A stretch of DNA of 64,000 nt from Tepidiformaceae bacterium (GCA_958295975.1 OY282446.1:186001-250000), one strand, 5' to 3'. Shown: positions 1 to 9,128, counted from the first letter of the stretch. A program made the numbers and translations. Notes: generated by a model from the sequence alone, not told the origin.

Positions 1-1416
1 AACCACTCCCTGCTGCTGGCCGACGTGGCCACCGGCCAGAGCGCCATCCCGCCCTTCGGTCGCCTGATCGTCGACGAGGCGCACAACCTCGAGGCGCAGG
101 CCACGCAGCAGTTCGGCCTGCGCGCCGGGCCGCGCCAGATCATGGAGGCCGTCGAGGCCATCCACCGCCCGCGCGGGCGGGGCCGCCGCGAGAGCGGCAT
201 CGCCGCCGCCGCGGGCGTGCGCGAGACGCTCGGCGCGGCGGCCCTGGACGCCCTCACCGCGGCGCTGGCGCGGGTGGCGGAGCGCACGCCCCATCCCTTC
301 GCGGCGCTGGACGGGCTCGGCGGAGACGGCGCGGACGACCGCGTGAGCATCACCGCCTCCGTGCGCTCGCGCCCCGCCTGGGACGAGGTGGAGGAGGGCT
401 GGACGGAGCTCAACGACGCCATCCTCGACGCCATCGAACGCAGCCGCGCCGCCGCCCGCCTGCTGGAGGCCGCGGGCGTGGCCACGGCGGACGAACTGGA
501 CGGGGCGGCGGGACGGCTCGACGAGCTGCGCCGCGGCCTCGAACGGCTGGTCGCCGGGCAGGACCGCGACGCCATCGTCTGGGCCTCCCTCGGGCGGGAC
601 GGCGCGAACGCCCTGAACTCCGCCCCCGTCGAGGTGGGACCGCTGTTGGCGGAGAAGCTGTTCCGCGGCCGCGCGACCGTCATCGCCACGAGCGCCACGC
701 TGGGGAGCGGGGACTCGATGGCCTTCGCGGCGGAACAGATGGGCCTGCCGGAAGCGGCCACGCTGGCGCTCGGCTCCCCCTTCGACTACGAGCGCTCGAC
801 GCTGCTGGCCACGCCCACCGGCCTGCCCGCCCCCAACGCGCCCGGCTACGACGAGGCCGTGGCGCGGGCGATCGCGGAGCTCGCGTGCGCCTCCGGCGGA
901 CGGGCGCTGGCGCTGTTCACCTCGCACGCCGCCCTGCGCCGCGCCGCCGCCCTCGCACGCCCCGCGCTGGAGGCGGACGACATCGAGGCGCTCGTGCAGG
1001 GGGAGCGCTCGCCGCGACAGCTGATCGACCGCCTCAAGCAGCACCCGCGCGCGGTCGCCTTCGGCACGGTCAGCCTGTGGGAGGGCGTGGACGTGCGCGG
1101 GGACGCGCTGTCGCTCCTGATCGTCGCGCGGCTGCCCTTCCCCGTGCCCACGGACCCCGTGCACCGCGCCCGCGCGACGTTGTACGACGACGACTTCAGC
1201 GAGTACTCGCTGCCCATCGCCGTCCTGCGCTTCCGGCAGGGCTTCGGGCGGCTCATCCGCGACCGCACGGACCGCGGCGTGGTGGCCGTGCTCGATGCGC
1301 GCGTGCGCACGAAACGCTACGGCGCGCGCTTCATCGAAGCGCTGCCGCCCTGTACGCGGCTCACCGCGGACATCGACGCCACCGCCGACCGCACGCGCGA
1401 GTGGCTGGCGCGGTGA
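1..1416 (+). CDS. dinG: DinG/Rad3-family ATP-dependent DNA helicase, C-terminal part (5' end outside window)
   Basis: Reading frame is open from base 1, so the N-terminus with the Walker A motif lies upstream of the window. The visible part begins just before the DEAH box (VDEAHN) and includes the late superfamily-2 motifs SLWEGVDVRG and RQGFGRLIRD that are diagnostic of the XPD/DinG branch. These enzymes unwind DNA from the 5' end using ATP, and DinG itself acts on R-loops and damaged DNA. The cysteines of the FeS cluster, if present, would be upstream of the visible segment. The stop codon overlaps the next gene's GTG start (GTGA), so the acetyltransferase is probably translated with it. 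Confidence 0.88.
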   Translation, partial: NHSLLLADVATGQSAIPPFGRLIVDEAHNLEAQATQQFGLRAGPRQIMEAVEAIHRPRGRGRRESGIAAAAGVRETLGAAALDALTAALARVAERTPHPFAALDGLGGDGADDRVSITASVRSRPAWDEVEEGWTELNDAILDAIERSRAAARLLEAAGVATADELDGAAGRLDELRRGLERLVAGQDRDAIVWASLGRDGANALNSAPVEVGPLLAEKLFRGRATVIATSATLGSGDSMAFAAEQMGLPEAATLALGSPFDYERSTLLATPTGLPAPNAPGYDEAVARAIAELACASGGRALALFTSHAALRRAAALARPALEADDIEALVQGERSPRQLIDRLKQHPRAVAFGTVSLWEGVDVRGDALSLLIVARLPFPVPTDPVHRARATLYDDDFSEYSLPIAVLRFRQGFGRLIRDRTDRGVVAVLDARVRTKRYGARFIEALPPCTRLTADIDATADRTREWLAR

Positions 1417-1799
1417 GCGCGCGCGGGACGCTTCCGCGACGCATCGCGGGCGAGCGCGTCACGCTGCGCCGCGACGATTCCGGCGCGGGCGACGCCATCG
1501 CCTGGGCCATCCACCGCAAGGGCGGGCGCGAGGCCATCGGGCGGGCGGCGGTCGCCTTCGCGGACGGCGTCCCCGTCGTCGAGCGGCTCTGCATCGACGA
1601 AGCGGCGCGCGGCTACGGGGCGGGCTCGGAGGCGGCGGCGCTGCTGCTGGAGACGCTGGCGCGCCGCCACGCGGTCGCGCGCGCCTGGGCGCCCCCCGAC
1701 CTCGGCCTGGCGGTCTACTTCTGGATCCGCATGGGCTTCCGTCCGCTGGCGGGCGAGGGGCCGAACGGCGGCCTGCGGTTCGAGCAGGCGCTGCGCTAA
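1413..1799 (+). CDS. GNAT-family N-acetyltransferase
   Basis: A 128-residue protein with a short GNAT-like fold: a central strand followed by an R/Q-x-x-G-x-G/A-like acetyl-CoA loop (RGYGAGSEA) and a C-terminal strand with YFWIRMGFRP, the usual 'Y-x-x-x-GF' end of the family. The substrate cannot be told. The start is taken as the GTG that overlaps the stop of the DinG-like gene by 4 nt; a longer in-frame ORF upstream is a shadow of that gene. An AT-rich gap follows it. Confidence 0.75.
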   Translation: MSARGTLPRRIAGERVTLRRDDSGAGDAIAWAIHRKGGREAIGRAAVAFADGVPVVERLCIDEAARGYGAGSEAAALLLETLARRHAVARAWAPPDLGLAVYFWIRMGFRPLAGEGPNGGLRFEQALR

Positions 1800-1908
1800 C
1801 TGAGACAAGCCCATGATGTTATGTACAATCCTAGTTTACTTTTTTCTGTAAAGTTGATCCGTCTATGTTTTGGAGATTCTGTGATTTGCATTTTGTGAGA
1901 TTTATCAG

Positions 1909-1914
1909 TAGATT
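1909..1914 (+). promoter_or_regulatory. Putative -10 box of pyrD (TAGATT)
   Basis: TAGATT lies 6 nt before the GTG start in a strikingly AT-rich 120-bp gap, with TTGCAT 17 nt further upstream as a possible -35. There is no Shine-Dalgarno sequence, so a leaderless mRNA is likely. This is inferred from pattern and spacing only. Confidence 0.5.
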
Positions 1915-1920
1915 TTCTCT

Positions 1921-2904
1921 GTGGCACCTAATCTGGCCGTCGAGCTGGCGCCTAAGGGCAAAACTAATCTTAGCCTTCGCAATCCTGTCATGTCGGCCTC
2001 CGGCACCTCCGGGGTGGGGGACGACTTTGCCCGTCAGCATAATGTGAACCGGCTGGGCGCGTTCGTTACGAAGGCGGTCACCCTTCGCCGACGGCAGGGC
2101 AACCCCCAGCCCCGTACGGTCGAGACGCCCGCGGGGATGCTCAACTCCATCGGCCTGCAGAACCCCGGCGTCGAGCGCGTCATCGCGGACATGGCCCCCG
2201 TGTGGGCGGGGTGGGAGACGCCCGTCATCGTGAACGTCGCGGGCGAGACCGCCGGGGAGTTCGGCGCACTGGCCGCCGCCCTCGACGGCGTGCCCGGCGT
2301 GGCCGCCCTCGAGCTGAACATCAGCTGCCCGAACGTGAACAACGTGCTCGACATCGGCCAGAGCGTGCTGGCGGCGGGGCGCGCCACGCGCGCGGCGGCG
2401 CGCGCCACGGAGCTGCCCATCATCGCCAAGCTCACGCCCGCGGCCCAGGAACCGGCGCAGATCGCGCGCGCCTGCGTGGACGAGGGGGCCGCCGTCATCT
2501 GCGCCATCAATACCGTGCCCGGCATGGCCATCGACGCCGAGGCGCGGCGGCCCGTGCTGACGCGCGGCATGGGCGGCCTGAGCGGTCCCGCCATCAAGCC
2601 CATCGCCCTGCGCGTCGTCTACGAGATGGCACGGGCAGTGAGCGTGCCCATCATTGGCTGCGGCGGCATCCGCAGCGGGCTCGACGCCGTCGAGTTCCTG
2701 ATGGCGGGCGCGACGGCGGTGCAGGTGGGCACTGCCTCCTTCGCCAATCCGCACGCCCTGCTCGATGTCATTGATGAACTGGAGGCGTGGCTGGAGGCGC
2801 ACGATGTGTCCGACGTGCGCGACATCATCGGCTGCGCGCAGCAATTCGAGACCGACGTGCCTGCGCCGCTTCTGGAGCCAGTGGAACAGCACGCGGCGGG
2901 CTGA
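1921..2904 (+). CDS. pyrD: Dihydroorotate dehydrogenase, class 1
   Basis: A 327-residue flavoprotein of de novo pyrimidine synthesis, oxidising dihydroorotate to orotate with FMN. The FMN-binding barrel is visible from NPVMSASGT at the start to IIGCGGI and AGATAVQVGTA near the end. The active-site loop NISCPNVNN carries cysteine as catalytic base, which marks class 1 (cytosolic) rather than membrane class 2 with serine. Class 1B enzymes need a PyrK FeS/FAD partner; none is visible in the window, so 1A and 1B cannot be separated. The GTG start directly follows a -10-like box. tRNA-Pro begins 25 nt after the stop and may be co-transcribed. pyrF is about 38 kb away. Confidence 0.93.
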   Translation: MAPNLAVELAPKGKTNLSLRNPVMSASGTSGVGDDFARQHNVNRLGAFVTKAVTLRRRQGNPQPRTVETPAGMLNSIGLQNPGVERVIADMAPVWAGWETPVIVNVAGETAGEFGALAAALDGVPGVAALELNISCPNVNNVLDIGQSVLAAGRATRAAARATELPIIAKLTPAAQEPAQIARACVDEGAAVICAINTVPGMAIDAEARRPVLTRGMGGLSGPAIKPIALRVVYEMARAVSVPIIGCGGIRSGLDAVEFLMAGATAVQVGTASFANPHALLDVIDELEAWLEAHDVSDVRDIIGCAQQFETDVPAPLLEPVEQHAAG

Positions 2905-2929
2905 GCGCATGGACGCGACGAAGCCCCCA

Positions 2930-3007
2930 CGGGGCGTAGCTCAGTCAGGCAAGAGCACGCGGTTTGGGGCCGCGAGGTCCCCGGTTCAACTCCGGGCGCC
3001 CCGACCA
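2930..3007 (+). tRNA. tRNA-Pro (anticodon TGG)
   Basis: Seven-base acceptor arms CGGGGCG and CGCCCCG pair perfectly, followed by discriminator A and an encoded CCA. The anticodon stem CGCGG/CCGCG encloses the loop TTTGGGG, giving anticodon TGG, and the T arm is CCCGG-TTCAACT-CCGGG. The gene ends 3 nt from the convergent reductase stop codon. Confidence 0.95.
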
Positions 3008-3010
3008 GCC

Positions 3011-4504
3011 TCAGTCGCGGACGCGCACGGCGGCATCGCCCCGCAGCCCGCGCAGCGCGTCCGCCACGGCCTCCGGCAGCCGCTCCAGGGGGACGCCGCG
3101 CGCGATGCGCTCGCCCAGCCGCGCGGCCTCGCCGGGATCGCCGCCGGCGAAGACGTCGGCGGCGTCCGCGATCGCGTCGCCGCGGCGCACGCGCGCCCCC
3201 AGCAGGCCAACCTCGCCCAGGCGGTGCTGGCCGCAGGCGTGGGGACAGCCGGACATTCGCAGGCCCACGGGCTCGTCGATCTCGTAGCGCTCGTCGAGGG
3301 CGCGCGCCAGCCGCAGGGCCTCGCCCTTCGTGTCGATCAGGCTGAAGTGGCAGTAGTCGTTCCCCGTGCAGGTGACGACCGACCGCATCCAGGGCGAGGG
3401 CGCGGGGCTGAAGGTTGCGAGCAGGGGCTCGGCCAGCAGCCGTTCGAGGTGGTCGTCGGGAACGTGCGGGATGAGCACGTTCTGCTGCACGGTGAGGCGC
3501 AGCTCGCCCGCGCCGTACTCGCGCGCGAGGCGTCCGAACTCGATGAGCTGGTCCCCGTCGATGCGCCCGACGGGCACGAGGCAGCCGACCACGTTCCCGC
3601 CCGCGCGCCGCGTCACGCCCACGTGGTCGCCGCCCTCGCGCACGGTGGCGGGCCGTCCCGCTTGCGGGAGGGGGAAGGCGACGCGCTCCGCCACCTCCGC
3701 GCGGAAGCGCTCGACGCCCCAATCGCGCAGGAGGTCGCGCAGGCGGGCGGCGCGGCGCGATTCGCGCGGGCCGTGGTCGCGGTAGGCGGCGAGCACGGCG
3801 AGCGCGAGCGGAACCACGCGGCCGGGCGCGACGAAGGCGTCGAGCGGTTGCGCCAGCGCGGGCGCGGACCCGCCGAGCGCGCCGCCCGCGAGCGCGTTGA
3901 AGCCGGGCGTCCCGTCGTCCGCCAGCGCCGGAACGAAGGCGAGGTCGTGCGCGCGGGCGCGGATGCAGTCCTCGCGGCAGCCCGTGAGGGCGAGGTTGAA
4001 CTTGCGCGGCAGGTTGCTGAAGCCCTTGTGGCCGATGATGGCCTGCTGGAGCCGCGCGGCCAGCGGGCGGCTGTCCAGCAGCTCCCCGGGGTCGAGCCCG
4101 GCGATGGGGCAGCCGATCACGTTGCGCACGTTGTCCATGCCGCTCTGCTGCGTGGTCAGCCCCGCGGCGGAGAGGCGCTGGAGAATCCAGGGCGCGTCCC
4201 CGATTTCGATCCAGCGCAGCTGCAGGTTCTGGCGCGTGGTGAGGTCGCACTGGCCGCGCCCGCAGCGGTTGGCGATCTCGCCCACGGCGGCGATCTGCTC
4301 GCTCGTGAGGACGCCGTTCGGGATGCGCAGGCGCACCATGAAGTAGCCGGGCGTGGCCTTGCGGGGGAACAGCCCGTACCACTTCAGGCGGTCGTAATCG
4401 TCGGGATCGATGGCCTCGAAGCCCTCGCGGGCGTAGCGCAGCAGGTCGGGAAAGACGTCGAGCCCATCCTTCGCCCGCTTGATCTCCTCGACCCTGTTCG
4501 CCAT
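3011..4504 (-). CDS. Ferredoxin-type nitrite/sulfite reductase
   Basis: A 497-residue siroheme and [4Fe-4S] protein that performs six-electron reduction of nitrite or sulfite. Two ferrodoxin-like half domains are seen: the first with DLTTRQNLQLRWIE, the second with LRLTVQQNVLIP. The cluster and siroheme ligands are C379, C385, C420 and C424 (patterns CTGNDYC and GCPHACG). The set of substrate-binding residues that separates nitrite from sulfite enzymes cannot be read with certainty, so no symbol is given. The ATG is preceded by TATCCT only 7 nt upstream, suggesting leaderless transcription, and the gene is divergent from the deacetylase lipoprotein. Confidence 0.88.
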   Translation of the reverse strand: MANRVEEIKRAKDGLDVFPDLLRYAREGFEAIDPDDYDRLKWYGLFPRKATPGYFMVRLRIPNGVLTSEQIAAVGEIANRCGRGQCDLTTRQNLQLRWIEIGDAPWILQRLSAAGLTTQQSGMDNVRNVIGCPIAGLDPGELLDSRPLAARLQQAIIGHKGFSNLPRKFNLALTGCREDCIRARAHDLAFVPALADDGTPGFNALAGGALGGSAPALAQPLDAFVAPGRVVPLALAVLAAYRDHGPRESRRAARLRDLLRDWGVERFRAEVAERVAFPLPQAGRPATVREGGDHVGVTRRAGGNVVGCLVPVGRIDGDQLIEFGRLAREYGAGELRLTVQQNVLIPHVPDDHLERLLAEPLLATFSPAPSPWMRSVVTCTGNDYCHFSLIDTKGEALRLARALDERYEIDEPVGLRMSGCPHACGQHRLGEVGLLGARVRRGDAIADAADVFAGGDPGEAARLGERIARGVPLERLPEAVADALRGLRGDAAVRVRD

Positions 4505-4511
4505 GCCGGGA

Positions 4512-4517
4512 AGGATA
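4512..4517 (-). promoter_or_regulatory. Putative -10 box (TATCCT) of the nitrite/sulfite reductase
   Basis: Minus-strand TATCCT sits 7 nt before the ATG at 4504 with no ribosome binding site between. It matches a spacing pattern seen at many starts in this window. No convincing -35 is seen. Confidence 0.45.
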
Positions 4518-4540
4518 CTCCGTGGCGCGGCGGCGGCTGC

Positions 4541-4546
4541 TACCGT
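4541..4546 (+). promoter_or_regulatory. Putative -10 box (TACCGT) of the deacetylase lipoprotein
   Basis: TACCGT is 6 nt before the ATG at 4553. It lies back to back with the reductase promoter about 24 nt away, so the two divergent genes share a very short control region. Confidence 0.4.
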
Positions 4547-4552
4547 GGACCG

Positions 4553-6856
4553 ATGAGGGCTGCGTTCGCCGCTTCGCTCGTGGCCGCGATGGCGTTGGCG
4601 CTCGCCTGCGGCTCGTCCGATCCGGCGCCCCCGCCCACCGCCACGCCGGACGCCGCGACGGTGACGGCCACGGCTACGCCCGTGCCCACGCCGGCCACTC
4701 CCACGGCCACGCCCTCGCCGGTTCCCGCCGCAACGCCGCCCCCGACGCCGACCGCGCCGCCGCGCGAAACCCGGCTGGCCGTCCACGCGCTCGCGCCCGT
4801 CGTCGCCGAATTCGGGGAGGGCGCGGAGATGCTGGAGGCGCACGTGCTCGCGCTGGGACGGGACGGCCTCTGGATCGCGGTCACGAACGGCCCGCAGCCC
4901 CTCCGCGAAACCGCCGACGGGGAGCCCGTCAACTTCTTCCATTTCGCCGCCGTCTACCGCCGCCTGGACGACGGATCGTGGTCGGAGCCGCTGACGCGGC
5001 TGACGTTCGAGAGCGCGCCCCAGCGCACGGCGGTCGAGCTGATCGGGGACGGCGCGGCGCGGCCCGCGTTCATCGCCGTGTTCGGCCCGACGGGGGCGCA
5101 CGGGGGCACGCTCGACGTGCTCCGCTTCGACGGCGAACGGCTGGAGACGGCGATCTCGCACGTGAGCGCGCGCCCGTACTCGGGCGAGATCGTCGACCTC
5201 GACGGCGACGGCACGCCCGAGGTCGCGCTCAACGACTCGGACCCCTACGTCTTCTGCTACGCCTGCGCGGTCGAGGAGAAGCGCGAGCGGCTCTACCGGC
5301 TGGCGGGCGCGGACTGGGTGGCCGTGGAGCTGGCCGCGCCGCCGGGCCTGCCGCCGGAGCTGGCGGCGCGGGCGGAGCGCACGGTGGCGCTGGCGCGCGC
5401 CGGGCTCTGGCGCGAGGCTGCGGCGCTGGCCATCGCCGTGGCGCGCGAGGCCCCCGGCGAGGACGGCCCGCGCTGGCTCTCCATCCTCGTGAACCGCACC
5501 GCCGCCGCGCGCCTGGCCCACGCCGGATCGCCCGGCCAGCCGCTGCTGACCAACGTGCTCGCGGGCGAGTACGGCGCGGCCTTCGCGCTCATGGCGGCGC
5601 ACCCTCCCGCGCGCGCCTTCGCGCTGGACGGGCCGCTCATCGCGGGCACGGCGGCGAGCGACGAGAGGGGCCTGCGCGAAATGGCGGCGCGCCTGCTCGA
5701 CGCCACGGAGCGGGCGCTGACGGAGCGGCCCGACGACCCCGCCATCCTCGCCGTGCGCGCCCTCGGCCTCGCCATCGCCTCGCCCGACGACCCCGCGCGG
5801 GCGGGCGCGGCCATCGCCGCGGCGGCGGGGTTCAGGCCCGGCGACCGTTTCCTGCAGGCCGCGCTCGCCTTCTTCTCCACGCTCGAACGCGCGCCCGGCC
5901 TGCCCGCCGGGACGCCCCCGCCGGAGACGCTGCTCGAAGGCCCCGACGCCGGCGCCTTCGCCCGGGGCCGGACGCTGGGGGCGGGCGACCGCGGGCGCTT
6001 CGTGCGGGCGCTCCAGCAGCGGCTCGCGCGCATCCCCGCGCTCGCCTTCGAGGACCCCGGGCGCTACTACGACGTCTACGACCGGGCCACGCGCGAGGCC
6101 GTGCTGCAGCTGCAGGCCGGGGCCGGTCTGCCGCCCACGGGCGTCGTGGACGGCCCCACGTGGGAGGCGCTGGAAGCGGCGCGGGCCGAGGCCGAAGCCG
6201 TAGCCGTAGCCGGGGCCGCGCCTCCCGTCTCCCGCCCGGCCCCCGCGCCGCCGCCGGCCCCGCGCCCCGCGCACGGCGACGCGGGCGAACCGATCCTCTA
6301 CCTCACCTTCGACGACGGGCCGCATCCGGCCTGGACGCCGCGGGTGCTGGAGGCGCTGGCGCGGCACGGCGCGGTGGCCACCTTCTTCGTGCTCGGCCAG
6401 AACGTGAACGCCTACCCCGGGCTCGTGCTGCGGCTGGTCGAGGCCGGGCACGAGGCCGAGAACCACACCTTCGACCACGCCTCGCTCGACCGCGTCGACC
6501 GCGCGACCTTCATCGCGGAGGTGCGCGACACCGACCACGCCATCCATCAGGCCGCGGGCGAGCGGGCCGACCCCATCGCCTGCCTGCGCCCGCCCTACGG
6601 GGCGGTGGACGAGCGCACCCACGCCCTCGCCGCCGAGCTGGGCAAGACGATCATGCTCTGGAGCGTCGATCCGCAGGACTGGCGGCGTCCGGGCGCGGAG
6701 CAGATCGCGGCCCACCTGCTGGCCCACGCGCGCCCCGGCGCCATCCTGCTGATGCACGACGGCGGGGGCGAACGCTCGCAGACCGTGGCCGCGCTGGAGA
6801 CCGTGCTGGCGGAGCTGGCCGCGCGCGGCTACGCCTTCGCCCTGCTCTGCGCCTGA
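4553..6856 (+). CDS. Lipoprotein with peptidoglycan-binding and polysaccharide deacetylase (NodB) domains
   Basis: A 767-residue exported enzyme. The signal peptide ends in a lipobox-like LALAC with C19 as lipid anchor, followed by a Pro/Thr linker to about residue 75. A middle region has an FG-GAP-like loop (DLDGDGTPEVALND) and a helical stretch. A PG_binding_1 type domain follows at about 475-545 (FVRALQQRL, LQAGAGLPPTGVVDGPTW). The NodB domain starts at about 580 with TFDDGPHP (D587/D588), then HTFDHAS with two metal histidines, RPPYG and LMHDGGG. Such enzymes remove N-acetyl groups from peptidoglycan or other glycans outside the cell. All NodB motifs are intact. A longer in-frame ORF upstream is only readthrough of GC-rich sequence. 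Confidence 0.85.
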   Translation: MRAAFAASLVAAMALALACGSSDPAPPPTATPDAATVTATATPVPTPATPTATPSPVPAATPPPTPTAPPRETRLAVHALAPVVAEFGEGAEMLEAHVLALGRDGLWIAVTNGPQPLRETADGEPVNFFHFAAVYRRLDDGSWSEPLTRLTFESAPQRTAVELIGDGAARPAFIAVFGPTGAHGGTLDVLRFDGERLETAISHVSARPYSGEIVDLDGDGTPEVALNDSDPYVFCYACAVEEKRERLYRLAGADWVAVELAAPPGLPPELAARAERTVALARAGLWREAAALAIAVAREAPGEDGPRWLSILVNRTAAARLAHAGSPGQPLLTNVLAGEYGAAFALMAAHPPARAFALDGPLIAGTAASDERGLREMAARLLDATERALTERPDDPAILAVRALGLAIASPDDPARAGAAIAAAAGFRPGDRFLQAALAFFSTLERAPGLPAGTPPPETLLEGPDAGAFARGRTLGAGDRGRFVRALQQRLARIPALAFEDPGRYYDVYDRATREAVLQLQAGAGLPPTGVVDGPTWEALEAARAEAEAVAVAGAAPPVSRPAPAPPPAPRPAHGDAGEPILYLTFDDGPHPAWTPRVLEALARHGAVATFFVLGQNVNAYPGLVLRLVEAGHEAENHTFDHASLDRVDRATFIAEVRDTDHAIHQAAGERADPIACLRPPYGAVDERTHALAAELGKTIMLWSVDPQDWRRPGAEQIAAHLLAHARPGAILLMHDGGGERSQTVAALETVLAELAARGYAFALLCA

Positions 6857-6868
6857 GCGCGGGGCTGC

Positions 6869-6874
6869 TACCAT
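6869..6874 (+). promoter_or_regulatory. Putative -10 box (TACCAT)
   Basis: TACCAT lies 9 nt before the GTG of the following small gene, immediately after the deacetylase stop codon. It may give the unknown gene and ltaE their own promoter. Confidence 0.4.
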
Positions 6875-6883
6875 GAGGGCCGG

Positions 6884-7321
6884 GTGAGCGACGACTTCGG
6901 CATCGATCTGGAGGAAGTGAGCCGCGTGATCGAGCGCGCGGAGGTGCTCATCGTGCGTCTGGAGACGGTGGGCAGCCGCGTGCTGGTGGATTTCCGCACC
7001 GCGCCGGGGGAGCCGCCCTACATCGGGCGCGTGCCCCGCGTCGGCTCGGTCGAGGAGCGCGTGCGCGCGGTCAAGGAGCTGCGCCCCGCCTTCCCCTATC
7101 CGGAGAAGCTGATGTCCTTCGCCTGGCCGCGCCGCGTGGGCGTGATCGCGGAATCGGGCCTGTGGGAGCGGCTGCGCCAGCGGCTGGAGGCCATCGGCGG
7201 CGAGGCCGCGGGCGAGGCCGCCGTGCGCGTCCACCGCGAACTGCTCGAGGAAGAGCGCCGCGAGGTGGTGGCGGCCGTGCGCGGGGACGACACCATGCGC
7301 ACCATCTGGCAGCGCGAATGA
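6884..7321 (+). CDS. Conserved-looking protein of unknown function (145 aa)
   Basis: No family was recognised. The protein is acidic at the N-terminus, has an alternating strand pattern (VLIVRLETVGSRVLVDFR) and a long charged C-terminal helix (VHRELLEEERREVVAAVRG). There is no signal peptide or membrane segment, so it is probably cytoplasmic. It starts with GTG and its stop overlaps the ltaE start by ATGA, so it is translationally coupled to threonine aldolase and the following lipoprotein. Codon use matches its neighbours, which supports a real gene. Confidence 0.7.
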   Translation: MSDDFGIDLEEVSRVIERAEVLIVRLETVGSRVLVDFRTAPGEPPYIGRVPRVGSVEERVRAVKELRPAFPYPEKLMSFAWPRRVGVIAESGLWERLRQRLEAIGGEAAGEAAVRVHRELLEEERREVVAAVRGDDTMRTIWQRE

Positions 7322-8364
7322 GCGCATCCGCCCCCATCGACCTGCGCAGCGACACCGTGACGCGGCCCGACGCCGCCATGCGCCGCGCCATGGCCGGGGC
7401 CGAGGTGGGCGACGACGTCTTCCACGACGACCCCACCGTGCAGCGTCTGGAGGCGCTGGCGGCGGAGCGGCTGGGCAAGGAGGCCGCCCTCTTCGTCGCC
7501 AGCGGCACGATGGCCAACCTCGTGGCCGTGCTGAGCCACACGCGCCCGGGCGACGAGGCGCTCACGGGCGACGAATCGCACGTCTTCAACTACGAGGCGG
7601 CGGGCGCGGCGCGCGTGGGCGGCGTGCAGCTGCGCCCCCTGCCCAACGCCCCCGACGGCGGCCTCGCCGCGGCGGACGTGCGCGCGGCCATCCGCGAGCC
7701 CGACATCCACGCGCCGCGCAGCGCCCTCCTCTGCCTTGAGAACACGCACAACCGTTGCGGCGGGGCCGCGCTCACGGGCGCGGCCACGGCGGCGGCGGCG
7801 GCCATCGCGCGCGAGGCCGGGCTGGCCGTCCACCTCGACGGCGCGCGCATCTTCAACGCCGCCATCGCCACGGGCGAAGCCGCGGCGGAGCTGGCCGCGT
7901 CCGCCGACTCCGTCTGCTTCTGCCTCTCCAAGGGGCTGGGCTGCCCCGTGGGGTCGCTGCTCTGCGGCCCGCGCGAGTTCGTGGAGCGGGCGCGGCGCGA
8001 GCGCAAGATGCTGGGCGGCGGCATGCGCCAGGCGGGCGTGCTCGCAGCGGCGGGCATCCACGCGCTGGAATGCAACGTGGCGCGGCTGGCCGAGGACCAC
8101 GCCAACGCCCGCGCGCTCGCCGGGGGGCTGGCGCGGCTGGGGCCCTTCGCCGTCGATGCGCCCGCCACCAACATCGTCGTGCTGCGCGTGCGGGCGGGAA
8201 CGCGCGACGGCTGGCTGACGGCCTTCGCCGCGGCGGGCGTGCGCGCCGTGCCCTTCGGCGAGGGGCGCATCCGCATGGTCACGCACAGGGACGCGGGCGA
8301 AGCGGCCGTCGCGGAGGCGCTGCGCCGTCTCGAACACGCCACGGCGGCGGTGGCGGCGGGGTGA
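7318..8364 (+). CDS. ltaE: Low-specificity L-threonine aldolase
   Basis: A 348-residue fold-type I PLP enzyme that splits threonine (and usually allo-threonine) into glycine and acetaldehyde. The N-terminal DLRSDTVTRP and GDDVF signatures are typical of the family. PLP contacts are visible at SGTMANL, HLDGARIFNA (D174) and the Schiff-base lysine K205 in CLSKGLGCPVGS. The length is typical (330-350). It begins at an ATG overlapping the upstream stop (ATGA) and ends with a GTGA overlap into the lipoprotein gene, so the three genes form a tight operon. Confidence 0.92.
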   Translation: MSASAPIDLRSDTVTRPDAAMRRAMAGAEVGDDVFHDDPTVQRLEALAAERLGKEAALFVASGTMANLVAVLSHTRPGDEALTGDESHVFNYEAAGAARVGGVQLRPLPNAPDGGLAAADVRAAIREPDIHAPRSALLCLENTHNRCGGAALTGAATAAAAAIAREAGLAVHLDGARIFNAAIATGEAAAELAASADSVCFCLSKGLGCPVGSLLCGPREFVERARRERKMLGGGMRQAGVLAAAGIHALECNVARLAEDHANARALAGGLARLGPFAVDAPATNIVVLRVRAGTRDGWLTAFAAAGVRAVPFGEGRIRMVTHRDAGEAAVAEALRRLEHATAAVAAG

Positions 8365-9128
8365 GGCGCCGCCTCGCGCTGGCCGCCCTCGCGTTCCTGG
8401 CCCTCGCCGCCGCCGCGTGCGGGAGCGCGCCGCTGGAGGCGCACGCCCCCATCTTCGCGGAGGCGCCCTGGCGCGGCCCCGAACGCCTCCACTACGCCCT
8501 CTCGGAGCGGGACGAGCCGTACGGCACGTGCGTGTTCGAGACGCGCCCCGACGTCTCCCCCGGCGTCACCGAGCTGCGCCGCCTGTGCACCGACGCGGAC
8601 GATGGGCGCTACCGCGACGACGGCTTCGCGCGCGTGGACGCCGCCACGCTGGCCCCCGTCTCCTCGCGCCGCATCGTGGTGGTGGATGACGAGCGCCGTT
8701 TCGACACCAGCTATCCGCCCGGCGGGGGCCGCGTGCGCTTCGACTCGCGCCAGTCGGGCGCGGAGGGGGAAGCGCCGCGCGAGATCACCGCCGAACGCGA
8801 GCTGCCGGCGCCCACCGCGGACGTGCCCGAACCGGCCTGGTACGACGACGAGGAGCTGTTCTGGCTCATCCGCGGGACGCCCCTCGCCGAGGGCTACGAG
8901 GGGGCCTACACCAACGTCAACGCCTCCGCGGGCCGCGTCTTCTCCGTCGCGGTGACGGTGGAGGGGGCGGAGCGCGTCGAGGTTCCGGCGGGCGTCTTCG
9001 AGGCCTGGAAGGTTCGCATCGAAACGAGCACCGTGACGCACTTTCTCTGGGTCGAGCGCGAGGCGCCGCACCGCGTCGTGCGGGCGCGGCTCGAGCGCGT
9101 GCGCTACGAGCTCACGGCCATCGAGTGA
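8361..9128 (+). CDS. Lipoprotein, DUF3108-like
   Basis: A 255-residue exported protein. The signal peptide with lipobox LAAAAC is followed by a beta-rich body. The segment ERVEVPAGVFEAWKVRI resembles the DUF3108/outer-surface lipoprotein pattern in which a sugar or lipid carrier barrel is built from long strands; that assignment is from memory of the motif and is tentative. The GTG start overlaps the ltaE stop by 4 nt. No role can be assigned beyond a cell-surface lipoprotein. Confidence 0.72.
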   Translation: MRRRLALAALAFLALAAAACGSAPLEAHAPIFAEAPWRGPERLHYALSERDEPYGTCVFETRPDVSPGVTELRRLCTDADDGRYRDDGFARVDAATLAPVSSRRIVVVDDERRFDTSYPPGGGRVRFDSRQSGAEGEAPREITAERELPAPTADVPEPAWYDDEELFWLIRGTPLAEGYEGAYTNVNASAGRVFSVAVTVEGAERVEVPAGVFEAWKVRIETSTVTHFLWVEREAPHRVVRARLERVRYELTAIE

